A stretch of 64,000 nt of DNA. Origin: Hornefia butyriciproducens (GTDB lineage: Bacteria; Bacillota; Clostridia; Peptostreptococcales; Anaerovoracaceae). How positions within the stretch are numbered: position 1 is the first letter of the stretch; each line of letters starts with the position of its first letter. Location: assembly GCF_009695915.1 (NCBI RefSeq), contig NZ_VUMZ01000006.1, positions 105,042-169,041 on the forward strand, in the 5' to 3' direction. The notes under the pieces are model-generated. The model had not been told where the DNA came from, searched no databases, and saw only the letters and a program-made list of their open reading frames with translations. A program made the translations under genes and the position numbers. Positions 28,718 to 38,218 of the stretch are shown piece by piece.

Positions 28718-30526
28718 ATGGGAAACAAAAAATTACGAACCCGTGAGGAAATCGCTCCGGAACACAAATGGAATCTGGAGGCCATGTACACCTCTGAAGA
28801 GGAGTGGAACCGAGATATCGACGCCGCACTTTCCGGCGCCGGCGGCTATGACCGGTTCCGGGGACATCTGGGAGATTCTCCGGCAACCCTGGCGGACGCG
28901 CTGGAGGAAAGCGACCGGATCGGACAGACACTGGAAAAAGCCTTTGTCTACGCGCGGATGAAGCTGGACGAGGACAACCGCGATTCCCGGCAGCAGGCCA
29001 TGCTGGACAAGGCCATGCAGACTATCTCCCGCGTCTCAGCCGCCCTGAGCTTTGTGACCCCGGAGATCATTTCCATTCCGGAAGACCGTATCCTTCAGTT
29101 TATGGATGAGGAACCCCGCCTCAGAGTATATGGCCACCTGCTCCGCAGCACCCTGCGCGAAAAGGAGCACGTCCTCTCCACCGAAGAAGAGAATCTGATG
29201 GCACAGCTCGGTGAAGTTCTCGGGTCATCGAACAGCCTCTTCACCATGCTGAACGACGCCGACCTGAAATTCGGCTCAATTCACGATGAAAACGGCGAGG
29301 AAACGGAGCTGACCCACGGAAACTATATCAACTTCATGCGCTCCTATAACCGGGATGTCCGGAAAGAAGCCTACACTGCCTGCTATGAGACCTACAGGTC
29401 CCTGATCAACACGCTGGCATCCAATTACAGCACTAACGTGAAGACTGACGCCATCGTCAGCCGGATTCGCCGTTACAGCTCCTCCCGGGCCTCCGCCCTG
29501 TCCGGCGGAAACATTCCCGAAGCCGTCTATGACAATCTGGTAGAAACGGTCAATGAGGCGCTTCCCGCCCTCCACGACTACATCCGGATCCGCCGGGATC
29601 TTCTGGGCGTCGACGAACTGAAAATGTATGATGTCTATGTTCCGCTGATTCAGTTGCCGGAAAAGAACATTTCTTTTGAGGAGGCCGTCCGCATTGCCAT
29701 GGAAGGTCTTGCCCCGCTGGGCGAAGATTATCTGCGCCAGTTTCAGAAGGGAATTGATGACCGCTGGATCGACCGCTACGAAAACCAGGGAAAGACATCC
29801 GGCGCATACAGCTTCGGTTCCTACGACTCTGCACCCTATGTGCTGATGAACTACGACAACCGACTGGAAGACGTATTTACGCTGGTTCACGAGATGGGAC
29901 ATTCCATGAATTCCTTCTATACCCGGCAGACCCAGCCGTATGTCTACGGCGATCACTCTATTTTCACCGCCGAGGTCGCTTCCACCGTAAACGAGTCTCT
30001 GCTGATGCGTCACCTGCTGAATACCGCAGAGGACCCGCAGATGCGCGCCTATGTGCTGAACATGTATATCGAAGCTTTCCGCACTACTCTGTTCCGCCAG
30101 ACCATGTTCGCGGAGTTCGAGCACAGTGCGCACCGTTATGTTGAAGATGGCGGCAGTCTGACACCGGAATGGCTGAACCGGACATATGACGAGCTGAACA
30201 CGCGGTACTTCGGACCGGCGCTGGAGCACGACGATCTCATCCAGTACGAATGGGCCAGAATCCCCCACTTCTACCGCAGCTACTACGTTTATCAGTACGC
30301 CACCGGCTATTCCGCAGCAACAGCGATCTCCGCAATGCTTCTGGAGCAGGGCAAGCCGGCCCGCGATGCCTATCTGCGTTTCCTGGCCTGCGGTACAAAT
30401 GACGATCCGGTGGAACTTCTGAAAATCGCCGGTGTGGATATGGAAAGCAAGGAACCTGTCGCGATGGCGATGGATACCTTCCGCACACTGGTGGATGACC
30501 TGAAAGGACTGACAGAGCAGCGATGA
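28718..30526 (+). CDS. pepF: Oligoendopeptidase F
   Basis: A 602-residue M3B metallopeptidase that trims oligopeptides in the cytoplasm. The zinc site is VHEMGHSMNSFYT (HEXXH), and the substrate-binding Tyr-rich segment RSYYVYQYATGYSAATAIS follows. The start at 28718 has AGGAGG 6 nt upstream; longer in-frame sequence upstream is antisense to murI. Its stop overlaps the nadK start (ATGA), so the two are coupled. Confidence 0.95.
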   Translation: MGNKKLRTREEIAPEHKWNLEAMYTSEEEWNRDIDAALSGAGGYDRFRGHLGDSPATLADALEESDRIGQTLEKAFVYARMKLDEDNRDSRQQAMLDKAMQTISRVSAALSFVTPEIISIPEDRILQFMDEEPRLRVYGHLLRSTLREKEHVLSTEEENLMAQLGEVLGSSNSLFTMLNDADLKFGSIHDENGEETELTHGNYINFMRSYNRDVRKEAYTACYETYRSLINTLASNYSTNVKTDAIVSRIRRYSSSRASALSGGNIPEAVYDNLVETVNEALPALHDYIRIRRDLLGVDELKMYDVYVPLIQLPEKNISFEEAVRIAMEGLAPLGEDYLRQFQKGIDDRWIDRYENQGKTSGAYSFGSYDSAPYVLMNYDNRLEDVFTLVHEMGHSMNSFYTRQTQPYVYGDHSIFTAEVASTVNESLLMRHLLNTAEDPQMRAYVLNMYIEAFRTTLFRQTMFAEFEHSAHRYVEDGGSLTPEWLNRTYDELNTRYFGPALEHDDLIQYEWARIPHFYRSYYVYQYATGYSAATAISAMLLEQGKPARDAYLRFLACGTNDDPVELLKIAGVDMESKEPVAMAMDTFRTLVDDLKGLTEQR

Positions 30527-31323
30527 ACAAAAAGATTTTCGTATTCTCCAATCAGACGCCTTCCTCCCTCGCGGCGGGAAGGGCTCTGTGCGGAAAGCTG
30601 GACAACTCCGGGTACACCGTGACCCGTACATATTCAGAGGATGCGGAGCTCATGGTCTGCATCGGCGGCGACGGGACATTTCTGGAAGCGATTCACAAAT
30701 ATAATTTCCCTACGATTCCGATTATCGGCATCAACACCGGGCATCTGGGATTTTTCCAGGAAATCATGCCGGACCAGCTTGACGATTTCATTTTCAACTA
30801 TTCCCAGGGTAACTACACGCTGCAGCCCCTCTCCACGGTGCGGCTGCGCATCATCTGCGGTGACCAGACCCATGAGCACATCGGGCTCAATGAGGTCAGC
30901 ATCAAAGGAATCAACAGTTACAACGTCCACCTGAATCTTTCAATCGGCGGCAGTTTCATCGAACGGTTCAGCGGCGACGGACTGGTGGTGGCCACTCCGG
31001 CCGGAAGCACCGCGTATAACTATTCTCTGGGCGGCAGCATAGTGGATCCCCGGCTGAATCTCCTGCAGATCACGCCCATCGCACCGATGAACACCACGGC
31101 GTACCGGGCTTTCACCTCCAGCATCCTGCTGCCCTCGGATCTTTCCCTTGGACTGATTCCCGATATGAGCAGCGATACCGCCATCGCTATCTGCAGAGAC
31201 GGCTACACCACCGAATACAGCGATGTGCGCGAGATGACAGTGGATTACTCTGATATTAAGGTGAACCTGATCCGTTTTGAAGGCTACGATTTCTGGACCA
31301 AGGTCAAGAGTAAATTTCTATAG
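30523..31323 (+). CDS. nadK: NAD kinase
   Basis: A 266-residue ATP-NAD kinase. The signature GGDGTFLEAIHKY is near residue 45, followed by GINTGHLGFFQEI and, later, FSGDGLVVATPAGSTAYNYSLGG with the catalytic region. It makes NADP from NAD. It overlaps pepF by 4 bp and lies 8 bp before rluD. Confidence 0.95.
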   Translation: MNKKIFVFSNQTPSSLAAGRALCGKLDNSGYTVTRTYSEDAELMVCIGGDGTFLEAIHKYNFPTIPIIGINTGHLGFFQEIMPDQLDDFIFNYSQGNYTLQPLSTVRLRIICGDQTHEHIGLNEVSIKGINSYNVHLNLSIGGSFIERFSGDGLVVATPAGSTAYNYSLGGSIVDPRLNLLQITPIAPMNTTAYRAFTSSILLPSDLSLGLIPDMSSDTAIAICRDGYTTEYSDVREMTVDYSDIKVNLIRFEGYDFWTKVKSKFL

Positions 31324-31331
31324 GAGGAACT

Positions 31332-32237
31332 ATGCGCGAATATACCTTTGTTGTCAGCAAGGAAGACGAAGGCGTCGGCATCCGCCGGATGCTCCGCAGA
31401 AATTTCCGTTTTTCCTCCCGTCTCCTGACCCGGCTCCGGGCGCAGAAAAGCGTCTATCTGAACGATCAGGTGCTGGAAGGCTGGATGAAGCCGAAGGAGG
31501 GCGACATCATCCGGGCAGTTCTGCCTGAGGAAGCCAGCCATTTTCCGGAGGAGGATATCCCCATCGAAGTGCTTCACGAGGATGAAGATCTGCTGATTCT
31601 GAACAAGCAGGCCGGCGTCACCGTCCATCCCACAAAGGGTCATGCCTCCCACACCATCGCCAACGGGCTGATGAAATACATGCGGGAAACGGATCAGCTG
31701 TTCAAGATTCGTTTCGTGAACCGACTGGACATGGACACCTCCGGTATACTGATCGTCGGGAAAAATTCCCATACACAAGACGATCTCGTCCGGCAGATGC
31801 ACGGCGGCGGAATGGAGAAATCCTATATTGCTCTGGTTCACGGCATCATCGAACAGGAGGAATTCACCATCGACCGACCCATCGGCAGACCGACGCCGGA
31901 CAGCGTGACCCGCTGCGTCCTTCCCGAAGGACAGGGTCGGCCGTCAGTGACCCGCGTCCGGGTGCTGGAGCGCTACGAATCCGGCTACACACAGGTGCTG
32001 CTGCGCCTGGAAACAGGACGGACTCACCAGATCCGCGTCCATATGTCCTGGCTCGGGCATCCCGTTGCAGGGGATTCCCTGTACGGCGGCGACGCGCCTG
32101 AACTCATCGGGCGGCAGGCACTCCACGCCTGGCGGATCCGGTTTCTGCACCCGGTCAGCAGGCGGCCCTCCGAGATCACCGCTCCCCTGCCCGACGACAT
32201 GATACGCGCCATTGAGAAGGCCCGGCGGCTTCGATAA
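31332..32237 (+). CDS. RluA-family pseudouridine synthase
   Basis: A 301-residue enzyme with an N-terminal S4-like RNA-binding region (RMLRRNFRFSSRLLTRLRAQKSVYLN) and the catalytic motif VNRLDMDTSGILIV, whose aspartate attacks uridine. ETGRTHQIRVHMSWLGHPVAGDSLYGG is the family C-terminal signature. Candidate substrates are 23S rRNA sites (RluD-like) or tRNA; the sequence alone does not decide. AGGAGG precedes the ATG. Confidence 0.92.
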   Translation: MREYTFVVSKEDEGVGIRRMLRRNFRFSSRLLTRLRAQKSVYLNDQVLEGWMKPKEGDIIRAVLPEEASHFPEEDIPIEVLHEDEDLLILNKQAGVTVHPTKGHASHTIANGLMKYMRETDQLFKIRFVNRLDMDTSGILIVGKNSHTQDDLVRQMHGGGMEKSYIALVHGIIEQEEFTIDRPIGRPTPDSVTRCVLPEGQGRPSVTRVRVLERYESGYTQVLLRLETGRTHQIRVHMSWLGHPVAGDSLYGGDAPELIGRQALHAWRIRFLHPVSRRPSEITAPLPDDMIRAIEKARRLR

Positions 32238-32338
32238 TACCCGACGGATCCGATAATACCCGCCGACACACTGACACAGGAACAACACAAAAAAACTGAT
32301 ACAAAAAAACTGATACAATCTGAAAAGGAGGCTCTGCT

Positions 32339-33328
32339 ATGTGTACTGCAGCAACTTATACGACAAAGAATCATTATTTCGGAAGAAACCTGGATCTTGA
32401 ATTTTCCTACCACGAAACCGTGACGGTCACTCCTCGCCGAAAGGTTCTTCCGATGCGCCACACTGACGCTCTGGAGGAGCATTACGCGATGATAGGAATG
32501 GCCTTTGTAGTTGAGGATTACCCTCTCTACTATGACGCCACGAATGAAAAGGGACTGTCCATGGCCGGTCTTAATTTCCCCGGAAACGCGCATTACAATG
32601 CACCGGCGGACGGGCACCGGAACCTCGCATCCTTTGAACTGATCCCCTGGATTCTCGGACAGTGCGACACCGTCGAACAGGCCCGGAACCTTCTGGCAGA
32701 TGTCAACCTGACCGACACAGCGTTCAGCCCGCAGCTTCCGCCGTCTCCCCTGCACTGGCTCATCGCAGATCAAAAGGAATCCATCGTGTTCGAGCAGACG
32801 GAAAACGGAGCCCGGATATTTGACAACCCCGTGGGGGTAATGACCAACAACCCCACCTTCGATTACCATATGCTCCATCTGCAGGACTACATGAACGCCT
32901 CCGCACAGCTTCCGGAAAACAGACTCGTGCCCGGCGTCGGACTGGAGCCGTACAGCAGAGGTATGGGAGGCTTCGGGATTCCCGGTGATCTTTCCTCCGC
33001 CTCCCGTTTTGTCAAGGTCGCATTCACGAAGATGAATTCTCTGTCCGGCGACAGCGAAGAGGAAAGCGTCAGCCAGTTTTTCAAGATTCTCGGCTCTGTA
33101 GAGCAGCAGAAAGGATGCTGCAGGCTGGGAACTGATGAAGACGGCAATCTGCTTTGCGAGTACACCATCTACTCCTCCTGCTGCAATATGGATCGGGGAA
33201 TCTATTACTATACGACCTACGAAAACAGCGGAATATCCTGCGTAGACATGCACCGGGAGGATCTGGACGGCGATCGGATGGCAGTCTACGAGCTTCAGAA
33301 AGAGCCCCGGATCTGCAGACAGAACTGA
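32339..33328 (+). CDS. Choloylglycine hydrolase family protein (bile salt hydrolase-like)
   Basis: A 329-residue N-terminal nucleophile hydrolase. Met1 is followed by the nucleophile Cys2. The other pocket residues of bile salt hydrolases are in place: Arg16, Asp19, Asn79 (LNFPGN), Asn170/171 (MTNNP) and Arg223 in GDLSSASRFVKVAF. The family cleaves glycine or taurine from conjugated bile salts; close relatives are penicillin V acylases or act on other N-acyl amides, so the substrate is an inference. It has AAGGAGG and no obvious signal peptide. If it is a bile enzyme, it points to a gut habitat. Confidence 0.88.
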   Translation: MCTAATYTTKNHYFGRNLDLEFSYHETVTVTPRRKVLPMRHTDALEEHYAMIGMAFVVEDYPLYYDATNEKGLSMAGLNFPGNAHYNAPADGHRNLASFELIPWILGQCDTVEQARNLLADVNLTDTAFSPQLPPSPLHWLIADQKESIVFEQTENGARIFDNPVGVMTNNPTFDYHMLHLQDYMNASAQLPENRLVPGVGLEPYSRGMGGFGIPGDLSSASRFVKVAFTKMNSLSGDSEEESVSQFFKILGSVEQQKGCCRLGTDEDGNLLCEYTIYSSCCNMDRGIYYYTTYENSGISCVDMHREDLDGDRMAVYELQKEPRICRQN

Positions 33329-33473
33329 CCGGCACATCACCGCAGTATTTAATGCGTGATCAGCCATTGAATGTGCCTGAAATATCAGTAATACAGGGAT
33401 CGTATTCGGCGGCCGCGCGCCGCGGTGCACACATCATACAGCGCGCAGACACCGCGCACAGGAGGTACAACTA

Positions 33474-35558
33474 TTGGAAATCATACGAGCAAAACATTCC
33501 GGCTTCTGCTTCGGCGTCAGGCAGGCCATCGACACCACGATGAAGCAGATCGGCCGGAACGCCGGCGGCCACATATACACCTGCGGCCAGCTGATTCATA
33601 ATGCCACCGTCACCGACGAGCTCGCATCCCGGGGCGTCGGTATCATCAACTCGCCGGAGGAGGCGTCATCCGGCGATACAGTCATCGTCCGATCCCATGG
33701 AGAGCCGAAGCGGTTCTACAGCACGGCCCATGAACGGGGGCTGCACGTCATCGACGCCACCTGTCCCTTTGTCGCCCGGATTCACACGCTGGTTCACGAC
33801 GCTTACGCACGGGGCGCTCATATCGTCATCGTCGGCGACAAAAAGCATCCTGAAGTAATCGGCATCAACGGCTGGTGCGAAGACACCGCTTTCATCGCTT
33901 CGACTGCGGAGGAGGCCTCCCTTTATCCGTTTACGGATGCGTTCGTCGTAAGCCAGACCACCCTCAATGAAAAGGTATTCGATGAAATCACCGGAATGCT
34001 TCGTCGTATGGGCGTGCGTCTCGAGATACAAAACACGATCTGCAGCGCCACACGAGAGCGGCAGCAGTCAGCCGCCGAACTGTCAAAACACGTGGACGCC
34101 ATGGTCGTAATCGGCGGCAGAAACTCCTCAAACACAAAGAAGTTGTACGAGATATGCAAAAAAAATCAAAATAAATGCTTTTTTGTCGAAAATAATAAAG
34201 ATTTACCGTTGAAACAATTGCAAAAATGTAATAGAATAGGTATTGCGGCGGGTGCCTCGACACCCGAACGTGTTATTAAGGAGGTTATTTCTACAATGAG
34301 TGAAAACATCACCAACGAAAACAACATTTCAATGGCAGATTACATGGACGAAATCGATGCATCTTTGAGACTCCCTCACACCGGAGACATCGTCACGGGG
34401 AAAGTTGACCAGGTGAACGACAGCGAAGTTATCGTGAACATGGGCTGCAAAAAGGACGGCATCCTTACAGCGAACGAGGTATCGCTTGAGGAAGGTCAGA
34501 AGCTGACTGATTTATTCAAGGTGGGCGATGAAGTCCAGGCGAAGGTCATCAAGACAGATGACAGCGACGGAGGTATCCTCCTGTCGAAGAAAAGACTGGA
34601 AGTTAACGAGCATTGGAACGAAATCAATGAGGCTCTCGAAAATAAGACACCTATCGACGTCAAGGTTGTCAAAGCTGTTAAAGGCGGCGTGATCGCTGTC
34701 TACAAGGAGGTTTCCGGATTCATCCCCCTCTCCCAGCTTTCCAACAAGTATGTGGAGAGCGCCGATGAGTTTCTGGGACAGGTTCTTTCTGTCAAGGTCA
34801 CCAGAGTGGATCAGAGAAGAGGCCGTGCCGTATTCTCCCACAAGGCGGTTCTGGCAGAAGAGCGGCAGAAACAGATCGATCAGATCTGGGCTGCCCTTAG
34901 CGTGGACGATATCGTGGAAGGCACTGTCATGAGATTCACCGACTACGGTGCGTTCGTAGATCTGGGCGGAATCGACGGTCTGCTCCACATCTCTGAAATC
35001 TCCTGGGGCAAGCTGAAGCATCCTGATGAGGTTCTGCACATCGGTCAGAAGATCAACGTCAAGATTCTTTCCATGAACAAAGAAAAAGGCAAGATCTCTC
35101 TGGGTCTGAAGCAGACGACTCCGGAGCCCTGGTCCGTCATCGAGGACAATTATCATGTCGATCAGATCGTCAGAGGTAAAGTCGTTCAGCTGAAGGAGTA
35201 CGGTGCGTTCGTAGAGCTGGAGCCTGGTCTGGACGGACTGGTTCACATCTCTGAAGTTGCGAACAAGCGCGTTGCAAACATCGGCGATGAGCTCACTGTC
35301 GGCCAGATGGTCAATGCCAGAATTCTGGACATCGACACTGAAAGAAGAAGAATCAGTCTCTCCATCAAGGACGCGATCGGCGAAGAAGCCGAAATTCCTG
35401 CAGAGGAAGCGCCGGTGGAAGACACTCCCGCGGAGGAGGACGAGTCCTCTGTCGTAGAGGTTGAAACAGCAGTTGAAAAGGCAGAGCATCACACCCCGGA
35501 AACCGAAGAGGAAGTCGTGGAGGAATCCGCGGAAATCGGTACAGCTGAGGAGATTTAA
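33474..35558 (+). CDS. ispH: IspH (HMBPP reductase) fused to ribosomal protein S1-type domains
   Basis: A 694-residue fusion. Residues 1-285 are 4-hydroxy-3-methylbut-2-enyl diphosphate reductase, the last step of the MEP isoprenoid pathway, with the three iron-sulfur cysteines Cys12 (SGFCFGV), Cys97 (ATCPF) and Cys190 (NTICSAT). Residues ~310-640 hold four S1 domains (for example GTVMRFTDYGAFVDLGGIDGLLHISEISW), followed by an acidic tail. Such fusions are known in Clostridia, where the S1 part may serve as ribosomal protein S1. The start is TTG after GGAGGTACAACTA. Confidence 0.93.
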   Translation: MEIIRAKHSGFCFGVRQAIDTTMKQIGRNAGGHIYTCGQLIHNATVTDELASRGVGIINSPEEASSGDTVIVRSHGEPKRFYSTAHERGLHVIDATCPFVARIHTLVHDAYARGAHIVIVGDKKHPEVIGINGWCEDTAFIASTAEEASLYPFTDAFVVSQTTLNEKVFDEITGMLRRMGVRLEIQNTICSATRERQQSAAELSKHVDAMVVIGGRNSSNTKKLYEICKKNQNKCFFVENNKDLPLKQLQKCNRIGIAAGASTPERVIKEVISTMSENITNENNISMADYMDEIDASLRLPHTGDIVTGKVDQVNDSEVIVNMGCKKDGILTANEVSLEEGQKLTDLFKVGDEVQAKVIKTDDSDGGILLSKKRLEVNEHWNEINEALENKTPIDVKVVKAVKGGVIAVYKEVSGFIPLSQLSNKYVESADEFLGQVLSVKVTRVDQRRGRAVFSHKAVLAEERQKQIDQIWAALSVDDIVEGTVMRFTDYGAFVDLGGIDGLLHISEISWGKLKHPDEVLHIGQKINVKILSMNKEKGKISLGLKQTTPEPWSVIEDNYHVDQIVRGKVVQLKEYGAFVELEPGLDGLVHISEVANKRVANIGDELTVGQMVNARILDIDTERRRISLSIKDAIGEEAEIPAEEAPVEDTPAEEDESSVVEVETAVEKAEHHTPETEEEVVEESAEIGTAEEI

Positions 35559-35582
35559 CTCTGGCCGCTTCAATCAGAGTTT

Positions 35583-35616
35583 AAAAGGCGGATCACCGAA
35601 CGGTGGTCCCCTTTTC
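35583..35616 (+). terminator. Terminator between ispH-S1 and rnr
   Basis: GATCACC-gaac-GGTGGTC forms the central stem, extended by AAAAGG/CCTTTT, and ends in CTTTTC. It could work in both directions and separates the fusion gene from rnr. Confidence 0.7.
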
Positions 35617-35659
35617 ATATCTTCATTCTGTACATAACACAAAGGAAACGAGTCTCAAG

Positions 35660-37609
35660 ATGAAAATGAAAAAGAAAAAAAGCGGCACAAGGACCGGTAT
35701 TCTGGAAAAGACACGAAACGGCTCAGGTTTTGTCCGCTCTGAGTACGGTGACATCTATATCGACCGCTCCAACATCGGAGGAGCCATGCATGGCGACCGG
35801 GTGCGCGTTGATCTGCTTCCCCCTCAGTTCTGGGGGAGAAATCCCGAAGGCATCGTCGACAAAATTCTGGAACGCGGCAGCCGTGAAATTGTCGGAACCT
35901 ATCACAGGGGAAAGCGCAGTGATATGGTAATTCCCGACGACCGCCGCAATTCCGATAATATTCTTGTCCGCCGTTCTGCGTCAAAAAGCGCCCGGGACGG
36001 TGACCGGGTCGTGTGCGTCATCACTCGCTACCCCGGTCGGAAATCGCTGGCGGAGGGTCGTTTGACGGAAATTATTGCCCGCCGCGGTGAAGTCGGCGGG
36101 GAAATCCGTGCAATGATCCGCGCCGCCGGACTGAAAGTCCGCTTCCCTGCCCGCTGTGAAGCCGATGCCGCAATGAAAGCAACGCAGATCATTACACCGG
36201 AGGATATTGCCGGCCGGCGTGATCTGAGGGAAAAAACAATCATCACCATCGACGGTGCGGATTCCAAAGATCTGGATGACGCTGTGTCCATCGACCGTCT
36301 CTATAACGGCAATTACCTGCTGGGTGTCCACATCGCAGATGTCAGCCACTATGTCTCCGCCGGATCTCCTCTCGATCGTGAGGCCATGTGCCGCGGAAAC
36401 AGCGTTTATCTGCTGACACAGGTCATTCCGATGCTTCCAAAAAGTCTCTCCAACGGTATCTGCAGCCTTTTCGAAGGCGTTGACCGTCTGACGCTGAGCT
36501 GCGAAATGGAGATCGACAGGAACGGCAATATAGTCAACCACGATATCTACGAAAGTGTCATCAATAATAAGGCCCGCATGGTCTACGACGATGTTTCCGA
36601 CATTCTGGAGCACCGTGATGAAGCGCTGATCCAGAGATATCAAAACATCTGTGACAGTCTGCTCCTGATGGAGGAACTGGCGGAAATTCTCCGGGAGAAA
36701 CGGAAGCGTTCGGGCAGCATCGACTTTGACTTCGATGAAGCGGACATCACACTGGGTGAGCGGGAGATTCCCGTTGATATTTCCATCGCTCCACGACGGA
36801 CTGCGAACCGGATGATTGAAGAGTTCATGCTCGCCGCCAATAAGACCATAGCAGAACATTTCTATCAGTTTGAGGCGCCGTTTGTCTACCGCGTCCATGA
36901 AAAACCCGACCCGGCAAAAATTATGGAGCTGCGTCAGTTCCTCGCCGGATTCGGCATCGACCTGCGCGGAAACGCAGACAACGTTCACCCTGCCGAACTA
37001 AACCGCATTCTGGATCTTGTTCACGGAAAACCTGAGGAAAATATCGTCAGCACAGTGCTTCTCCGCTCCATGACGAAAGCGTATTACAGCACCGAATGTG
37101 CCGGCCATTTCGGACTGGCCTTCCATTACTACTGCCACTTCACCTCCCCTATCCGCCGATATCCGGATCTGATCGACCACCGGATCATTAAATCCTTTCT
37201 CCGCGGAAGCGTTCCGGCAGGCGTCCTGAAGAAGTATCGCCGTTCTGCGGAGCAGGCCGCGGAAATCGCGTCTCAGACGGAACGCCAGGCGCAGGAACTG
37301 GAGCGCGATGTGGAGAAAATGAAAAAAGCGCAGTATATGAAGGATCACATCGGAGAGATACACGACGGTATTATCAGCGGAGTCACCGGCTTTGGGATCT
37401 ACGTTCAGCTGCCCAATACGGTGGAAGGCATGATTCGCCTTTCTGATCTGAACGACGATTATTATATCTTTGAAGCTGAAAAGTACCGGCTCATCGGTGA
37501 GCGCACCCACCGTGTCTTCGCGTTGGGTGATCGGATTACAATCGAAGTCCTGAATGCAAATCCCGATGAACGTCAGATTGATTTCGGTCTTGCAGAGAGA
37601 GACAGCTGA
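35660..37609 (+). CDS. rnr: Ribonuclease R
   Basis: A 649-residue 3'-5' exoribonuclease. An N-terminal cold-shock-like region (GSGFVRSEYGDIYIDRSNIGGAMHGDRV) precedes the RNB catalytic domain with TIDGADSKDLDDAVSI, whose aspartates bind Mg2+, and TSPIRRYPDLIDHRII. The C-terminal S1 domain begins GIISGVTGFGIYVQLPNTVEGMIRLSDL. The start at 35660 is chosen because an upstream GTG lies inside the terminator. It is slightly shorter than typical Bacillus RNase R. Confidence 0.94.
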   Translation: MKMKKKKSGTRTGILEKTRNGSGFVRSEYGDIYIDRSNIGGAMHGDRVRVDLLPPQFWGRNPEGIVDKILERGSREIVGTYHRGKRSDMVIPDDRRNSDNILVRRSASKSARDGDRVVCVITRYPGRKSLAEGRLTEIIARRGEVGGEIRAMIRAAGLKVRFPARCEADAAMKATQIITPEDIAGRRDLREKTIITIDGADSKDLDDAVSIDRLYNGNYLLGVHIADVSHYVSAGSPLDREAMCRGNSVYLLTQVIPMLPKSLSNGICSLFEGVDRLTLSCEMEIDRNGNIVNHDIYESVINNKARMVYDDVSDILEHRDEALIQRYQNICDSLLLMEELAEILREKRKRSGSIDFDFDEADITLGEREIPVDISIAPRRTANRMIEEFMLAANKTIAEHFYQFEAPFVYRVHEKPDPAKIMELRQFLAGFGIDLRGNADNVHPAELNRILDLVHGKPEENIVSTVLLRSMTKAYYSTECAGHFGLAFHYYCHFTSPIRRYPDLIDHRIIKSFLRGSVPAGVLKKYRRSAEQAAEIASQTERQAQELERDVEKMKKAQYMKDHIGEIHDGIISGVTGFGIYVQLPNTVEGMIRLSDLNDDYYIFEAEKYRLIGERTHRVFALGDRITIEVLNANPDERQIDFGLAERDS

Positions 37610-37615
37610 TCTGAA

Positions 37616-38218
37616 TTATTCTCTGTGCCCGGATAAGGCTCTTCGTTCGCCATTTCCATCGGCAGCGCTACGGCAATCATTTTCTGTATCCGAAGGATGT
37701 TCCGCACTTTTCTGGCGAAGCATCTCGATGCGATGACCTATGATATCCAGACCGGATCTTCCGGCTGCCACGATTTCCACGGCCCTGTGCAGACAGGAAT
37801 TGCCGCGCCCCGCAGCCCTGCGTTCCATTCCCTCCATAATCCGCTGAAGTTCCCGAAGCAGTTCTTCCCGATTGTCATATCTCCATGGCTGATAAAGCAG
37901 CGCCGCATTCATAGAATCCGGACAAACCCCCATAACCTCTTCACAGATCCGATATTCACCGATAAAAATGCAGTGCTGCTCCGCCCGGATCATTCCTTCA
38001 ATCAATGACGAAACCAGTGTAAGCGCCTGTTCCTCGGAAAGAGGTCCGGCCGCGGCAAGGGGGACATATCCGGCGACCCTGTAAATCGCCGTTTCCTCTG
38101 TATCTCTTTCAATAAAATTCACCGGCATAAAAATATCGCACAGTTCCCTGCTTAGAATTTCCTTCTGATAAGATCGGAACATCCCCTTCCGATAAGTCCG
38201 TTCAATATATCCGTTCAT
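37616..38218 (-). CDS. Tad-operon-associated protein of unknown function (possibly DUF6382-like)
   Basis: A 200-residue cytoplasmic-looking protein, last gene of the pilus operon, overlapping the upstream gene by 4 bp. It begins MNGYIERTYRKGMFRSYQKE and contains no membrane segment. The arrangement resembles the N-terminal domain found in FHA proteins of clostridial tad loci (DUF6382), but here no FHA domain follows. Family assignment is tentative. It converges with rnr with a 6-bp gap and no clear terminator. Confidence 0.6.
   Translation of the reverse strand: MNGYIERTYRKGMFRSYQKEILSRELCDIFMPVNFIERDTEETAIYRVAGYVPLAAAGPLSEEQALTLVSSLIEGMIRAEQHCIFIGEYRICEEVMGVCPDSMNAALLYQPWRYDNREELLRELQRIMEGMERRAAGRGNSCLHRAVEIVAAGRSGLDIIGHRIEMLRQKSAEHPSDTENDCRSAADGNGERRALSGHRE

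Noticed and set aside
29276..30631. Open frame of 451 codons on the minus strand opposite pepF
   Set aside because: PepF has a full HEXXH signature, a good RBS and coupling to nadK; the opposite frame shows no domain.
32288..32319. Direct repeat ACAAAAAAACTGAT before the choloylglycine hydrolase gene
   Set aside because: Two adjacent low-complexity copies only, without an associated structure or promoter; most likely slippage.
32024..33430. Open frame of 468 codons on the minus strand opposite the choloylglycine hydrolase
   Set aside because: It is antisense to a gene with all catalytic residues of its family; the frame has no RBS or motif.
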